28,965 bases of DNA. It comes from Acidobacteriia bacterium UBA6623. Lineage in GTDB: Bacteria; Acidobacteriota; Terriglobia; Bryobacterales; UBA6623. The stretch lies in NCBI GenBank assembly GCA_002433055.1, contig DJHJ01000005.1, positions 1 to 28,965 of the forward strand. The letters are read 5' to 3'. This document shows positions 16,893 through 25,281 of this stretch, one piece after another. The translations under genes were made by a program, and so were the position numbers. The notes under the pieces were generated by a model. It was not told where the DNA came from and searched no databases. It worked only from the letters and a program-made list of their open reading frames with translations. Each line of letters begins with the position of its first letter. Position 1 is the stretch's first letter.

Positions 16893-17891
16893 ATGAATTC
16901 TTCCACAGACTCACAACACATAGTGACTTTGGCTGCCGACGTCCACGCAGCGTTGGAGAAGGTAGTTGACCTAGATGTCCGCCGATCCGTGACGCTAGCG
17001 CCTTACACGCGTTTCCAAATTGGTGGCCCCGCAGAATTTTTTGCTGAAACGTCCAGCATAAGCTCTTTTGTTTCAGCAATTCAGATATGTCACCAAAAGA
17101 ACTTTCCTCTTTACATATTGGGAGATGGCAGCAATGTGATCGTATCTGATATGGGATTCTACGGATTGGTTTTGCGATTTACCGCTTGCGAAGTCCGCGT
17201 AGAAGGGCTTCGTATCACAGCGGACGCTGGAGCTCGGCTCGAAACGGTAGTAACGACATCAGTGGATAATGGATTGCAAGGATTAGAAACACTAGCACGT
17301 ATTCCCGGATCTATAGGAGCCGCCATCTTTGGTAACGCCGGCGCTTATGGAAGTTCGATTTCGAAGACTGTCACCTCGGTAAAAATTTTTGACGGGGCAA
17401 GTATCCGACAGCTAAGTAATCAAGATTGTGGCTTCGTCTACCGAGGTAGCGCTTTTAAACAAAACAAAGACTGGATAATCTTCCAGGCAGAATTTCAACT
17501 CGAATCTGGAGATCGCGACACACTATCTTCCAAGGCAGCTGAAATTACAGCCATTCGCGACGAAAAGTTTCCCCCTACTATGCTCTGCGCAGGTAGCATT
17601 TTCAAAAATCTACATTTAAAAGATCTGCCCGACCACGTTACTGCCTCAGTGCCAGAGCATGCCGTACGTAAAGGAAAAGTTGCTTCAGCCCATTTCCTTG
17701 AACAAGTGGGAGCAAAGGGGATGCGCCGAGGCAACATCCAGATCGCTGATTACCATGCAAACCTCATCTACAACTGTGGTGGGGGAAAAGCGCAAGACTT
17801 GCGACACTTAATCTCGGATCTCAAAAAACTTGTGAAAGATCAATTCGATATAGAAGTGGAAGAAGAAGTGCAATACATTGGTGATTTTTAA
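16893..17891 (+). CDS. murB: UDP-N-acetylenolpyruvoylglucosamine reductase
   Basis: MurB is an FAD enzyme that reduces enolpyruvyl-UDP-GlcNAc to UDP-MurNAc with NADPH in peptidoglycan synthesis. The 332-residue protein has the FAD-binding pattern TRFQIGGPAEFF, ILGDGSNVIV and the ARIPGSIGAAIFGNAGAYG stretch, the proton-donating Ser in CAGSIFKN, and a C-terminal LEQVGAKGMRRG / HANLIYNCGGGKAQD region. It looks like the shorter type II (Gram-positive-like) form rather than the E. coli type I. The extra 25-30 N-terminal residues are not conserved, and the ATG has only CCAGG directly adjacent, so translation might begin slightly downstream. It converges with the ABC-F gene, with one base between the two stop codons. 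Confidence 0.96.
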   Translation: MNSSTDSQHIVTLAADVHAALEKVVDLDVRRSVTLAPYTRFQIGGPAEFFAETSSISSFVSAIQICHQKNFPLYILGDGSNVIVSDMGFYGLVLRFTACEVRVEGLRITADAGARLETVVTTSVDNGLQGLETLARIPGSIGAAIFGNAGAYGSSISKTVTSVKIFDGASIRQLSNQDCGFVYRGSAFKQNKDWIIFQAEFQLESGDRDTLSSKAAEITAIRDEKFPPTMLCAGSIFKNLHLKDLPDHVTASVPEHAVRKGKVASAHFLEQVGAKGMRRGNIQIADYHANLIYNCGGGKAQDLRHLISDLKKLVKDQFDIEVEEEVQYIGDF

Positions 17892-17892
17892 A

Positions 17893-19911
17893 TTAGGTAC
17901 CTAGCTTCAGGTTGAGTTCTTCCCACTCCCGTTCACATTCGCGAACTCGTGCACGATGTTGCTCCATTTCGGTAGTGATCTTTTCCATCTGTCTATGATC
18001 AAACCCACGTGCAGTAAGTTGTTCCTGTTGCTGGGTGATAGCAGTTTCAAGTTCAGTAATCTCATCCTCAATCCGATGCACCTGTTTCTGTAACTGTTTT
18101 ACAATCATAGGGTTGAGACGTTTATTCCTTTTTGAAGGTACAGTTTCAGTCGAAGATTGGACTGATTGAAGCGCATTGCGTAACTCTTCACTAACATCGC
18201 CTGTGACTACCTTTGCATCAAGGGAAGACAGAATATCCTCCTTCGGTCTAGCTGGACGATTTAGCTTAAAAACATCTACTTGATTGGAATCATCTGGTTG
18301 TTCTCTGCTCCGATCAAGGTGCCACAGGTAGTCTTCGTAATTGCCAGGGTAGACATCGATATGCCCACCACCCACCGCGTAGACATGTGTTGCAAGTTTG
18401 TCAATAAAGTAACGATCGTGTGAAACAAAGGCAATTGTCCCAGTGAACTCAAGTAGCGCCCTTAGTAACACCTCCTTGGCTCGAAGGTCAAGGTGATTGG
18501 TTGGTTCATCGAGTAACATGAAGTTGCTTGGTTGCATCAGCATGCGGGCTAAAGCATATCGATTCCGTTCACCACCCGACAACACTCTGATAGGTTTAAA
18601 AACTTCGTCCCCAGAAAAAAGGAAACATCCAAGAATTTTTCGGATCTCAGTATCGGAATTCGCCGGTGCAACAGAAGCTAAATCATCAAAGATCCGAGCC
18701 TCAGGATTGAGTGTCTTATACTGATCCTGGGCGAAGTAATCTATAGTGACGTTATGTCCGACAGTGCGCACACCTGCCGTTAATCCTTCATTGCCTGCTA
18801 GCATACGAATCAGGGTTGACTTGCCAGCGCCATTGACACCAATCAATGCAATACGGCTGCCCTTATCAACAGAGAAGTTCACGTCGCGAAACACTTCATT
18901 CGCGTCATAACTCTTTGCTGCTCCTTTAAAACGCATCACGACCCGACCACTTGAAGAGGGCTGCGGAAACCGGAAGTGAATAGTGGACTCTTCATCTGGC
19001 ACCTCGATACGCTCAATCTTTTCAAGTGCTTTCAATCGACTTTGTACTTGCCGTGCTTTCGTCGCTTTATACCGAAACCGTGCAATGAAAGCTTCTTGGC
19101 GATGAATTTCATCTTGTTGTCGACTATAAGAAGCCCGTAGTTGTTCAAGGCGAGTTTGTTTAGCGGTCTCAAATTGTGAGTAATTGCCACTGTAAAAATG
19201 CACGCGGCGATTCCAGATCTCCACAATTTTAGTAACAGTCGCGTCAAAAAAAAAGCGGTCATGGGAAATAATCAAGTAGGCAAATGGATAGCTACCAAGG
19301 TAGTCTTCAAGCCAGTTACGTGCTTCTAAATCTAAGTGGTTGGTGGGTTCGTCAAGTAGTAGAATATTCGGTTTTTCTAGCAGCAACTTGGCAAGCGCAA
19401 TACGCATCTGCCAGCCACCAGAAAACTCCTCGGTATGTCTGTTCCAGTCACTCTGGGAAAACCCCAGTCCTGTCAACACACCACCCACTTGTGCTTCCTT
19501 TGTGTACCCATCAAGTGCTAGATAACGATCTTGAACCCACTGGTAACGTTCAGCAACCATAGAGTACCCTTGGCTCTCTGGATTGACTGAACTTAGTTGT
19601 TCGGCAAGCTTTGTCTGTTCGTCCTCTAATGAGAGTGCTTCTTCGAAAACACTTAGGCATTCATCGAAGATAGTGCGGCCTGATATCGTGAGCCCATCCT
19701 GAGGTAAGTACCCCACACGTAGATTTTTTTGTTGTGTCAACTGTCCCGCATCGAGGTCTTCAAGGCCAGCTATAACCTTAAGTAAAGTACTCTTCCCAGT
19801 GCCATTGGAGCCAACGACACCGATACGATCCTGATTCGAGATCAACCAATTTAAGTCTTTGAATAGAGTCTTCTCGCCGTAACGCATCGCGGCACTAGTG
19901 AGCTGAATCAT
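17893..19911 (-). CDS. ABC-F family ribosome-associated ATPase
   Basis: A 672-residue protein with two ABC ATPase domains on one chain and no membrane domain. Walker A loops are GSNGTGKST (about 34-42) and GVNGAGKST; signatures are FSGGWQMR and LSGGERNR; both Walker B motifs end in LLDEPTNHLDL. The interdomain linker with RYKATKARQVQSRLKALEKIE is the P-site tRNA interaction motif region of ABC-F proteins. The C-terminus (about 600-672) is a charged coiled coil. The pattern fits the YheS/Uup side of the family rather than EttA, which lacks the long C-terminal coil. ABC-F proteins act at the ribosomal E site to relieve stalls; some confer antibiotic resistance, but nothing here points to that. 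Confidence 0.93.
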   Translation of the reverse strand: MIQLTSAAMRYGEKTLFKDLNWLISNQDRIGVVGSNGTGKSTLLKVIAGLEDLDAGQLTQQKNLRVGYLPQDGLTISGRTIFDECLSVFEEALSLEDEQTKLAEQLSSVNPESQGYSMVAERYQWVQDRYLALDGYTKEAQVGGVLTGLGFSQSDWNRHTEEFSGGWQMRIALAKLLLEKPNILLLDEPTNHLDLEARNWLEDYLGSYPFAYLIISHDRFFFDATVTKIVEIWNRRVHFYSGNYSQFETAKQTRLEQLRASYSRQQDEIHRQEAFIARFRYKATKARQVQSRLKALEKIERIEVPDEESTIHFRFPQPSSSGRVVMRFKGAAKSYDANEVFRDVNFSVDKGSRIALIGVNGAGKSTLIRMLAGNEGLTAGVRTVGHNVTIDYFAQDQYKTLNPEARIFDDLASVAPANSDTEIRKILGCFLFSGDEVFKPIRVLSGGERNRYALARMLMQPSNFMLLDEPTNHLDLRAKEVLLRALLEFTGTIAFVSHDRYFIDKLATHVYAVGGGHIDVYPGNYEDYLWHLDRSREQPDDSNQVDVFKLNRPARPKEDILSSLDAKVVTGDVSEELRNALQSVQSSTETVPSKRNKRLNPMIVKQLQKQVHRIEDEITELETAITQQQEQLTARGFDHRQMEKITTEMEQHRARVRECEREWEELNLKLGT

Positions 19912-20065
19912 AGTCTAAGTGTAACGGCCAAAGAGTGAAATGTATGTGTGTCTAGGTCTGTTGCAGTGTCCATCATTAACAGGTGCACTTTGGGTTAACA
20001 TCAGACGGTATGCTGAGAAATCACAACGTAGCACAAAAGGATGATGACAACTGCCAGAAAGTAGT

Positions 20066-21385
20066 TTAAGTGTCCGTTGTCATGACACAGTTGTCGAGCT
20101 CTTGTTGTCCATCGAGGCAAGTCACCGGATCGATCAACAACCAGCACACCATACAACCAAAATAGGCTGCACTGGAAATATAGAAGGTGAGCGGCCAGTT
20201 ATCTCCCGTAACCTGCAACAGGTAGGCCACAATTGTCGGCGAAAGGAAGCCAGCTATATTACCTGCAGAGTTCATCGCACCTGAAAGACTACCTGCATAG
20301 CGCCCACCGAGATCCATACACGCACTCCATGCTGGTGGCATTGCTAAATCATTTCCGAACGATGCAAAGCCCATTGCCACCATCGCCCATACTGGCTCAC
20401 TGATATGGATCGATGCGATCAGACAAACCCCCGATGCAAAAAACCCCACCGCAGACATAGTACGTCGTGCCTTTGCCTGGCCACCCAACCAGCGCGCTAA
20501 CCTTGCTAAAAAAACACCACATGCGAGGCATCCGAGACCACCGAAAAAAAGAGGGAACCCAGCAAGAAATGCCGACTCAGTCATTGATTGCCCACGGGCC
20601 TCCTGTATGTAAGTCGGAAGCCACGTTATGTAGAAGTACCAGGCGTAAGAAGATAAAAAATATGAGAGAAATAGCAATAAAACTGAGCGTGATCGGAGAA
20701 AGCGACCCCAAGGTGGGCGGCCATGACCAGACGCAGTGTTCACTGCTGCACCTATTAGTGCCAACTCCTCTGTATTGATACTCCTGTGTTTCGCTGGAAC
20801 ATCTCTATACCAACGCCAAAAGAAGCCAGCCCAAACAATGCCAAGAGCTCCTAGCACTGCAAAAGTCTGCCTCCACGATATAAACTGAATCAATGTCACC
20901 ACTAGCAAAGGTGAGAATGCCCCTCCCCAACGAGCAGACAACCACATCCATCCCTGAGCGCGCACTTGTTCAGTCTTGGGAAGCCATGTCGAAAAGGTCT
21001 TTGTCAGCACAGGAAAGCCTCCGCCTTGACCCAGACCAAACAAAAACCTCGCTCCAATGAGTGTGGCAAGGTTCCAGACCCACCCTGTTGCCGCTGTAAA
21101 AAATGACCACCAAAGAACAATTCCTGTCAAAACTCGACGAGGACCTATCCAGTCACTCATCCACCCTCCGGGTACTTGCATCAGAAAATACCCCAGTGAA
21201 AAAGCAGAAAAAGTCAACCCCATTTCAACCCTCGTGAGTCCAAGATCCTCACTGATTAGCGAGGCTGCCTGTGAAATTGATACACGATCAAAGTAAGTGA
21301 CCACAGCAAGTGTGACCGCGGAAAAAACGACCCAGTGACGGGCGTTACTTGACTTTGTGACAGGTAGAAGCTCTGGAGAGGTCAT
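20066..21385 (-). CDS. Major facilitator superfamily transporter (ACS-like)
   Basis: A 439-residue membrane protein with about 12 predicted helices. It has the MFS motif A-like GGWMSDWIGPRRVL after helix 2 and features of the anion:cation symporter family: an N-terminal VTYFDRVSISQAA, GLTFSAFSLGYFLMQVPGGW, and RFLFGLGQGGGFPVLTK. Members import organic acids such as hexuronates, tartrate or phthalate. The substrate is unknown and no catabolic gene is adjacent. The ATG at 21385 is preferred; an in-frame TTG at 21409 would add 8 residues, and neither has a convincing ribosome binding site. Two AAATCGAT boxes lie upstream at 21431 and 21469. Confidence 0.87.
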   Translation of the reverse strand: MTSPELLPVTKSSNARHWVVFSAVTLAVVTYFDRVSISQAASLISEDLGLTRVEMGLTFSAFSLGYFLMQVPGGWMSDWIGPRRVLTGIVLWWSFFTAATGWVWNLATLIGARFLFGLGQGGGFPVLTKTFSTWLPKTEQVRAQGWMWLSARWGGAFSPLLVVTLIQFISWRQTFAVLGALGIVWAGFFWRWYRDVPAKHRSINTEELALIGAAVNTASGHGRPPWGRFLRSRSVLLLFLSYFLSSYAWYFYITWLPTYIQEARGQSMTESAFLAGFPLFFGGLGCLACGVFLARLARWLGGQAKARRTMSAVGFFASGVCLIASIHISEPVWAMVAMGFASFGNDLAMPPAWSACMDLGGRYAGSLSGAMNSAGNIAGFLSPTIVAYLLQVTGDNWPLTFYISSAAYFGCMVCWLLIDPVTCLDGQQELDNCVMTTDT

Positions 21386-21430
21386 GGCGGAGCAACTATA
21401 GCACAGCAACTCTCTGACGCGACAAGGCTG

Positions 21431-21476
21431 AAATCGATCTTTCTTTTGTAAAGTTATAGCTCGAAATTAAATCGAT
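21431..21476. repeat. Two AAATCGAT boxes upstream of the MFS gene
   Basis: AAATCGAT occurs at 21431-21438 and 21469-21476, 38 bp apart. The second copy extends to the perfect palindrome AAATCGATTT. They lie 46 to 91 bases before the MFS start codon in the 148-base gap below selA, where an operator could sit. The region is AT-rich, so chance is a real alternative. Confidence 0.3.
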
Positions 21477-21533
21477 TTTCCTTAGAGCAGTACTCCAGTC
21501 AACATTGCAACGGCCGTTCTTGCTGGTATATTT

Positions 21534-22955
21534 CTAGACGGTTTTCGCTTGGAGAACCCGTATGAGTGAATCTGAAATTGTGACATCTTCACCTGGGAAT
21601 ACTGTTCGTAAATCTATCAGAATGCGACCATCCTCACAACGAACTACGATTGGTGGATCGTTAAGCCGTAGGCAGCGCTGTAAAGAATCGGCAGAATCAC
21701 CTGCTTGTGGCTTGAGACGCACAAGAGTCGTCGGTAGGGTTTGTTCTGGAGTGGCACCGCCACCCGGTAAGGATTGTCCTTCCACAAGATCAACCTCTGC
21801 CGGAAGTCCCTCTAACATTGCAGCAAGATCGTGCGCTCGACTCTGGATTTCCTCTATCGACATCCTCATCATCCGCAACACCGGAATTTCGTCCCACCGT
21901 TGCAATTGATAGTCCCGAAGCGTTGCATCTAAAGCAGCATATGTCATCTTGTCGGCGCGTAGAGCCCTGAATAATGGATTTTCTCGAATGCGTTTGACCC
22001 ACTTTGCCTTACCGGCAATAATGCCAGCCTGAGGGCCTCCAAGGAGTTTATCGCCACTGAAAGTTACTATGTCGACACCCGCACGCAGACTGTTGGTGAC
22101 CACGGGTTCGTTCTTGAAACCATGTGGAGAAAGGTCATAGATACAACCACTCCCAAGATCTTCGACCAGCGGACAATCGATCTCACGACTTAGCTCGACA
22201 AGTTCGTCAAGCTCTGGACGTTCCGTAAAACCGACAATCTGAAAATTGCTCCGATGTACGCGTAGAAGTGCGCCTGTGTGTTTGTTGACCGCTCCGCGGT
22301 AATCGGCGATGGTCGTTCGATTGGTCGTGCCCACTTCTCGTAGGAGCGCTCCACCACGCGTCATGATGTCAGGAATGCGAAAACCATCTCCTATTTCAAC
22401 AAGTTCCCCACGCGAGACTATAGCTTCACCACCATGAGCTAATTCTTGAAGGGTCAAAAAGATAGCTGCAGCGTTATTGTTGACAACAATTGCAGGAACA
22501 CCCAGCAATCTTTCGAGCCATGTTCCGGCGTGAATATCACGCTTCCCTCTCCGGCCGTCAATCAAATCATACTCAAGATTACAGTAACCTCCACTTACTT
22601 CGCGTATCGATGCCAAAGCATTCTCTGATAAAGGAGCGCGTCCTAGATTTGTATGCAAAATGACACCAGAAGCATTGATGACATGTCGAACGGATGGCTT
22701 TTCAGTGTCAGCAAGGCGAACAAGAACGCGGCGCCGGATTTCCTCATTTAGTTCTGTCTTCGAGATGGGGCACACTTCACTGCCGACTACGCCTCTTTGA
22801 ATGTCATCACGTAATTCACTGATCACGCAACGAATTTCCGCAATAACGAGATCTCGAGGAAAGGATTGAAACCCCGGCAGTATTGTCCTTTGCCCTAGAA
22901 CCTCATCGACCGAAGGCAACTCTCTCAAACTTTCCGATAGTCTTGCCTTATTCAC
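21534..22955 (-). CDS. selA: L-seryl-tRNA(Sec) selenium transferase
   Basis: SelA is the PLP enzyme that converts Ser-tRNA(Sec) to Sec-tRNA(Sec) using selenophosphate. The 473-residue protein is full length for the bacterial form (E. coli about 463). It has the N-terminal domain with LRELPSVDEVLG that binds tRNA(Sec), the INASGVILHTNLGRAPLS stretch, and the PLP lysine K303 in FSGDKLLGGPQAG (equivalent to E. coli K295). The start is GTG with GAGGA almost touching it, so the start is not well fixed. selB, selC and selD are not seen in the window, and no selenoprotein gene was recognised here. The complete N-terminal domain argues against a SelA-like protein of other function. Confidence 0.93.
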   Translation of the reverse strand: MNKARLSESLRELPSVDEVLGQRTILPGFQSFPRDLVIAEIRCVISELRDDIQRGVVGSEVCPISKTELNEEIRRRVLVRLADTEKPSVRHVINASGVILHTNLGRAPLSENALASIREVSGGYCNLEYDLIDGRRGKRDIHAGTWLERLLGVPAIVVNNNAAAIFLTLQELAHGGEAIVSRGELVEIGDGFRIPDIMTRGGALLREVGTTNRTTIADYRGAVNKHTGALLRVHRSNFQIVGFTERPELDELVELSREIDCPLVEDLGSGCIYDLSPHGFKNEPVVTNSLRAGVDIVTFSGDKLLGGPQAGIIAGKAKWVKRIRENPLFRALRADKMTYAALDATLRDYQLQRWDEIPVLRMMRMSIEEIQSRAHDLAAMLEGLPAEVDLVEGQSLPGGGATPEQTLPTTLVRLKPQAGDSADSLQRCLRLNDPPIVVRCEDGRILIDLRTVFPGEDVTISDSLIRVLQAKTV

Positions 22956-23190
22956 GTCCTCATTGGACCACCGTCAGCAGGAAAGCGTCAAATTGTGCAC
23001 TCAACACTGAAAATAAAACGGTGCCAAAGTATCCAATTTAAAAAGGTTTTCCTTGTTGTATTGGCTCGTTCCTGGTACAAATAATATTCGGCCGAGGTCA
23101 GCATGTCCCCATAGGGTCCGAAAATGACTTTGCGACACCCCGGAAGCACCGAAAATTGGTGCTCAATGCCGATCAGATCGGGAGCCTTAC

Positions 23191-23967
23191 ACGAGCCTCA
23201 GTATCTGCCAATTAGGAAGCGGCAGCGGCGGCAACGCCACTTTGATTAGCACAGAACGGGTTCACCTACTAATCGACGCTGGCTTTAGCTTCCGTGAAAT
23301 CGTCAAACGCCTTGACAATATTGGAAAAAAACCCGAGGATCTTGACGCCGCACTGATCTCTCATGAACACTCTGACCACGTTCGTGGCCTTCCACAGGCT
23401 GTTAAAAAGCTCAAAATTCCAATCTACTTAACTGCGATGACAAACGAAGCAATCGACTGGAAAAAGGCCCAACCACAGCGGGAGATTTTCCAAGCCGGTC
23501 AACAATTAGTAATTGGTGATCTCGAGATCGATACCTTCACGACTCCTCACGATGCCGTCGACCCGGTGGCGTTCTGTTTCCATTCGCAAGGCGTCAAACT
23601 TGGATTGGTCACTGATTTGGGATATATACCCGACTCCGTTCGCCTACAGATAGGCGGTTGTCAGTTGTTGGTGCTCGAGTCCAATCATGATCTCGATATG
23701 CTCAAAGTTGGTCCGTACCCCTGGTTCGTTAAACAGCGAGTTATGAGCCGTGTGGGACACTTATCGAATCAAGCCGTGTCAGATTTTCTCACCAGTGGTT
23801 TTGATCGTGACGCAAAAACTATTGTTCTGGCACACTTGAGCGACAATAACAATCACCCCGACGTCGCACGCCTGTTCGCCACTTCAGCGCTAGCTGAAGC
23901 CGGGATTAATGACACAAAAGTCGTAGTTGCTCCCCAAAATCACACCACGGAGGTATTCACGTTTTGA
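23191..23967 (+). CDS. Metallo-beta-lactamase-fold hydrolase, WalJ/YycJ-like, apparent ACG start
   Basis: This is an MBL-fold phosphodiesterase/nuclease-like protein. The metal motif is HEHSDH at about residues 58-63, preceded by LLIDAGFSFREI, and later histidines and aspartates (TTPHDAV, VTDLGY, SNHD, LAHLSDNNNHP) complete the set. The first strand and loop, ICQLGSGSGGNATLI, is conserved in WalJ/YycJ proteins but lies upstream of the first usual start codon (TTG at 23242). Reading back, the frame stays open to 23128 without ATG, GTG or TTG. An ACG at 23191 stands where the start is expected, 6 bases after GGGAG (23180-23184). From it the product has 258 residues. The 235-base gap to selA holds a possible TTGTTG-17-TACAAA promoter (23053-23081) and no tRNA-Sec. 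Confidence 0.82.
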   Translation, partial: TSLSICQLGSGSGGNATLISTERVHLLIDAGFSFREIVKRLDNIGKKPEDLDAALISHEHSDHVRGLPQAVKKLKIPIYLTAMTNEAIDWKKAQPQREIFQAGQQLVIGDLEIDTFTTPHDAVDPVAFCFHSQGVKLGLVTDLGYIPDSVRLQIGGCQLLVLESNHDLDMLKVGPYPWFVKQRVMSRVGHLSNQAVSDFLTSGFDRDAKTIVLAHLSDNNNHPDVARLFATSALAEAGINDTKVVVAPQNHTTEVFTF

Positions 23968-25280
23968 TTTCCCGCTACACCCGCCCGGAGATGGGTCAAA
24001 TCTGGTCTGAAGAAAACAAGTATCGACAATGGCTTGAGGTTGAGCTCGCTGCATCGGAAGCACTCGCAGAAAGTGGTGAAGTGCCGACGGGGGCTGCCAA
24101 AGCTCTGAGGCGCTATGCCGACTTTGACGTGACACGTATTCAGGAGATAGAAGCAGAAGTCAAACACGATGTAATCGCCTTTACTACAGCGGTGGCCGAA
24201 AAAATGACGGAAGCCAACGCGGCTGATGACTCGAGATGGTTACACTTCGGATTAACTTCCAACGATGTCGTCGATACAGCGCAAGCGCTGCAACTAAAGG
24301 CTGCCAGTGCACTGATTCAGCCAGCTCTTGAAAAACTGCGTGATGTACTCGACAAACGTGCCCACGAATTTAGTGATGCAGTCATGGTTGGTCGTACCCA
24401 TGGCGTCCATGCCGAACCGACAACATTTGGTCTGAAGTTGGCCAACTGGTACGCCGAGATAAATCGTCACGTGACACGTTTCAAAGATGCAGCCGAACAA
24501 ATCCGAGTTGGCAAGATATCAGGTGCAGTAGGCACCTTCGCTCACATTAGCCCGCAAGCTGAAGAACGTATTTGCGAAAAACTCGACCTTGAGGCAGCAC
24601 CAATTTCATCCCAAGTCATCCAACGAGACCGCCACGCTCATTACCTTTGCACGCTGGGTTTGATTGCTGCGACCCTTGAAAAAATAGCTCTTGAGGTGCG
24701 ACATTTGCAACGAACGGAAGTTCGTGAAGCCCAAGAGTATTTTTCAAAATCTCAAAAGGGTAGCTCTGCTATGCCGCATAAGAAGAATCCCATAACATGC
24801 GAGCAGATTTGTGGACTTGCCCGAGTTGTTCGTTCGAACGCTTCGACAGCATTTGAGAACATAGCACTTTGGCACGAGCGCGACATCTCCCATTCTTCGG
24901 TAGAGCGTGTGATCCTTCCGGATTCAACTATTCTCATCGATTACTTGCTAGCAAAGACAACAAACCTTGTGGAAAAATTACTAGTCTATCCCGAACGCAT
25001 GAGATCGAATCTTGAAAATGGTGGTGGGCTCGTATACTCAGGTCAAGTACTACTCGAATTGGCCGCTAAAGGCATTCTCCGCGAACAGGCATACCGTTGG
25101 GTACAGCGCAATGCAATGCGTGCGTGGGAAGAAGACGGCAATTTTAGAGAAATGATCGAGAATGACTCCGACATCTGTAAAGTGCTCTCAAAAAAGGAAA
25201 TTTCCCACGCTTTCGAACTGAAACGGCAAGTCCGCCACGTAGATTACATCTTCAAAAGAGTGTTTGGTGAGAGAGACTAG
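23964..25280 (+). CDS. purB: Adenylosuccinate lyase
   Basis: PurB acts twice in purine synthesis, cleaving fumarate from SAICAR and from adenylosuccinate. The 438-residue protein has the superfamily signature SSAMPHKKNP (267-276), the catalytic His in GRTHGVHAEPTTFG (about H146) and the N-terminal SRYTRPEMGQIWSEENKY of the bacterial form. The start is TTG, overlapping the stop of the MBL gene as TTGA (23964-23967). It is supported by a strong GGAGGT (23949-23954) 9 bases upstream, so the two genes are translationally coupled. It converges with valS with one base between the stop codons and no terminator. Confidence 0.97.
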   Translation: MISRYTRPEMGQIWSEENKYRQWLEVELAASEALAESGEVPTGAAKALRRYADFDVTRIQEIEAEVKHDVIAFTTAVAEKMTEANAADDSRWLHFGLTSNDVVDTAQALQLKAASALIQPALEKLRDVLDKRAHEFSDAVMVGRTHGVHAEPTTFGLKLANWYAEINRHVTRFKDAAEQIRVGKISGAVGTFAHISPQAEERICEKLDLEAAPISSQVIQRDRHAHYLCTLGLIAATLEKIALEVRHLQRTEVREAQEYFSKSQKGSSAMPHKKNPITCEQICGLARVVRSNASTAFENIALWHERDISHSSVERVILPDSTILIDYLLAKTTNLVEKLLVYPERMRSNLENGGGLVYSGQVLLELAAKGILREQAYRWVQRNAMRAWEEDGNFREMIENDSDICKVLSKKEISHAFELKRQVRHVDYIFKRVFGERD

Positions 25281-25281
25281 A

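Noticed and set aside
22956..23190. Search for tRNA-Sec (selC) or a riboswitch between selA and the MBL gene
   Set aside because: No cloverleaf with a TCA anticodon and GGTTCGA arm, and no recognisable riboswitch core; only a weak promoter-like pair.
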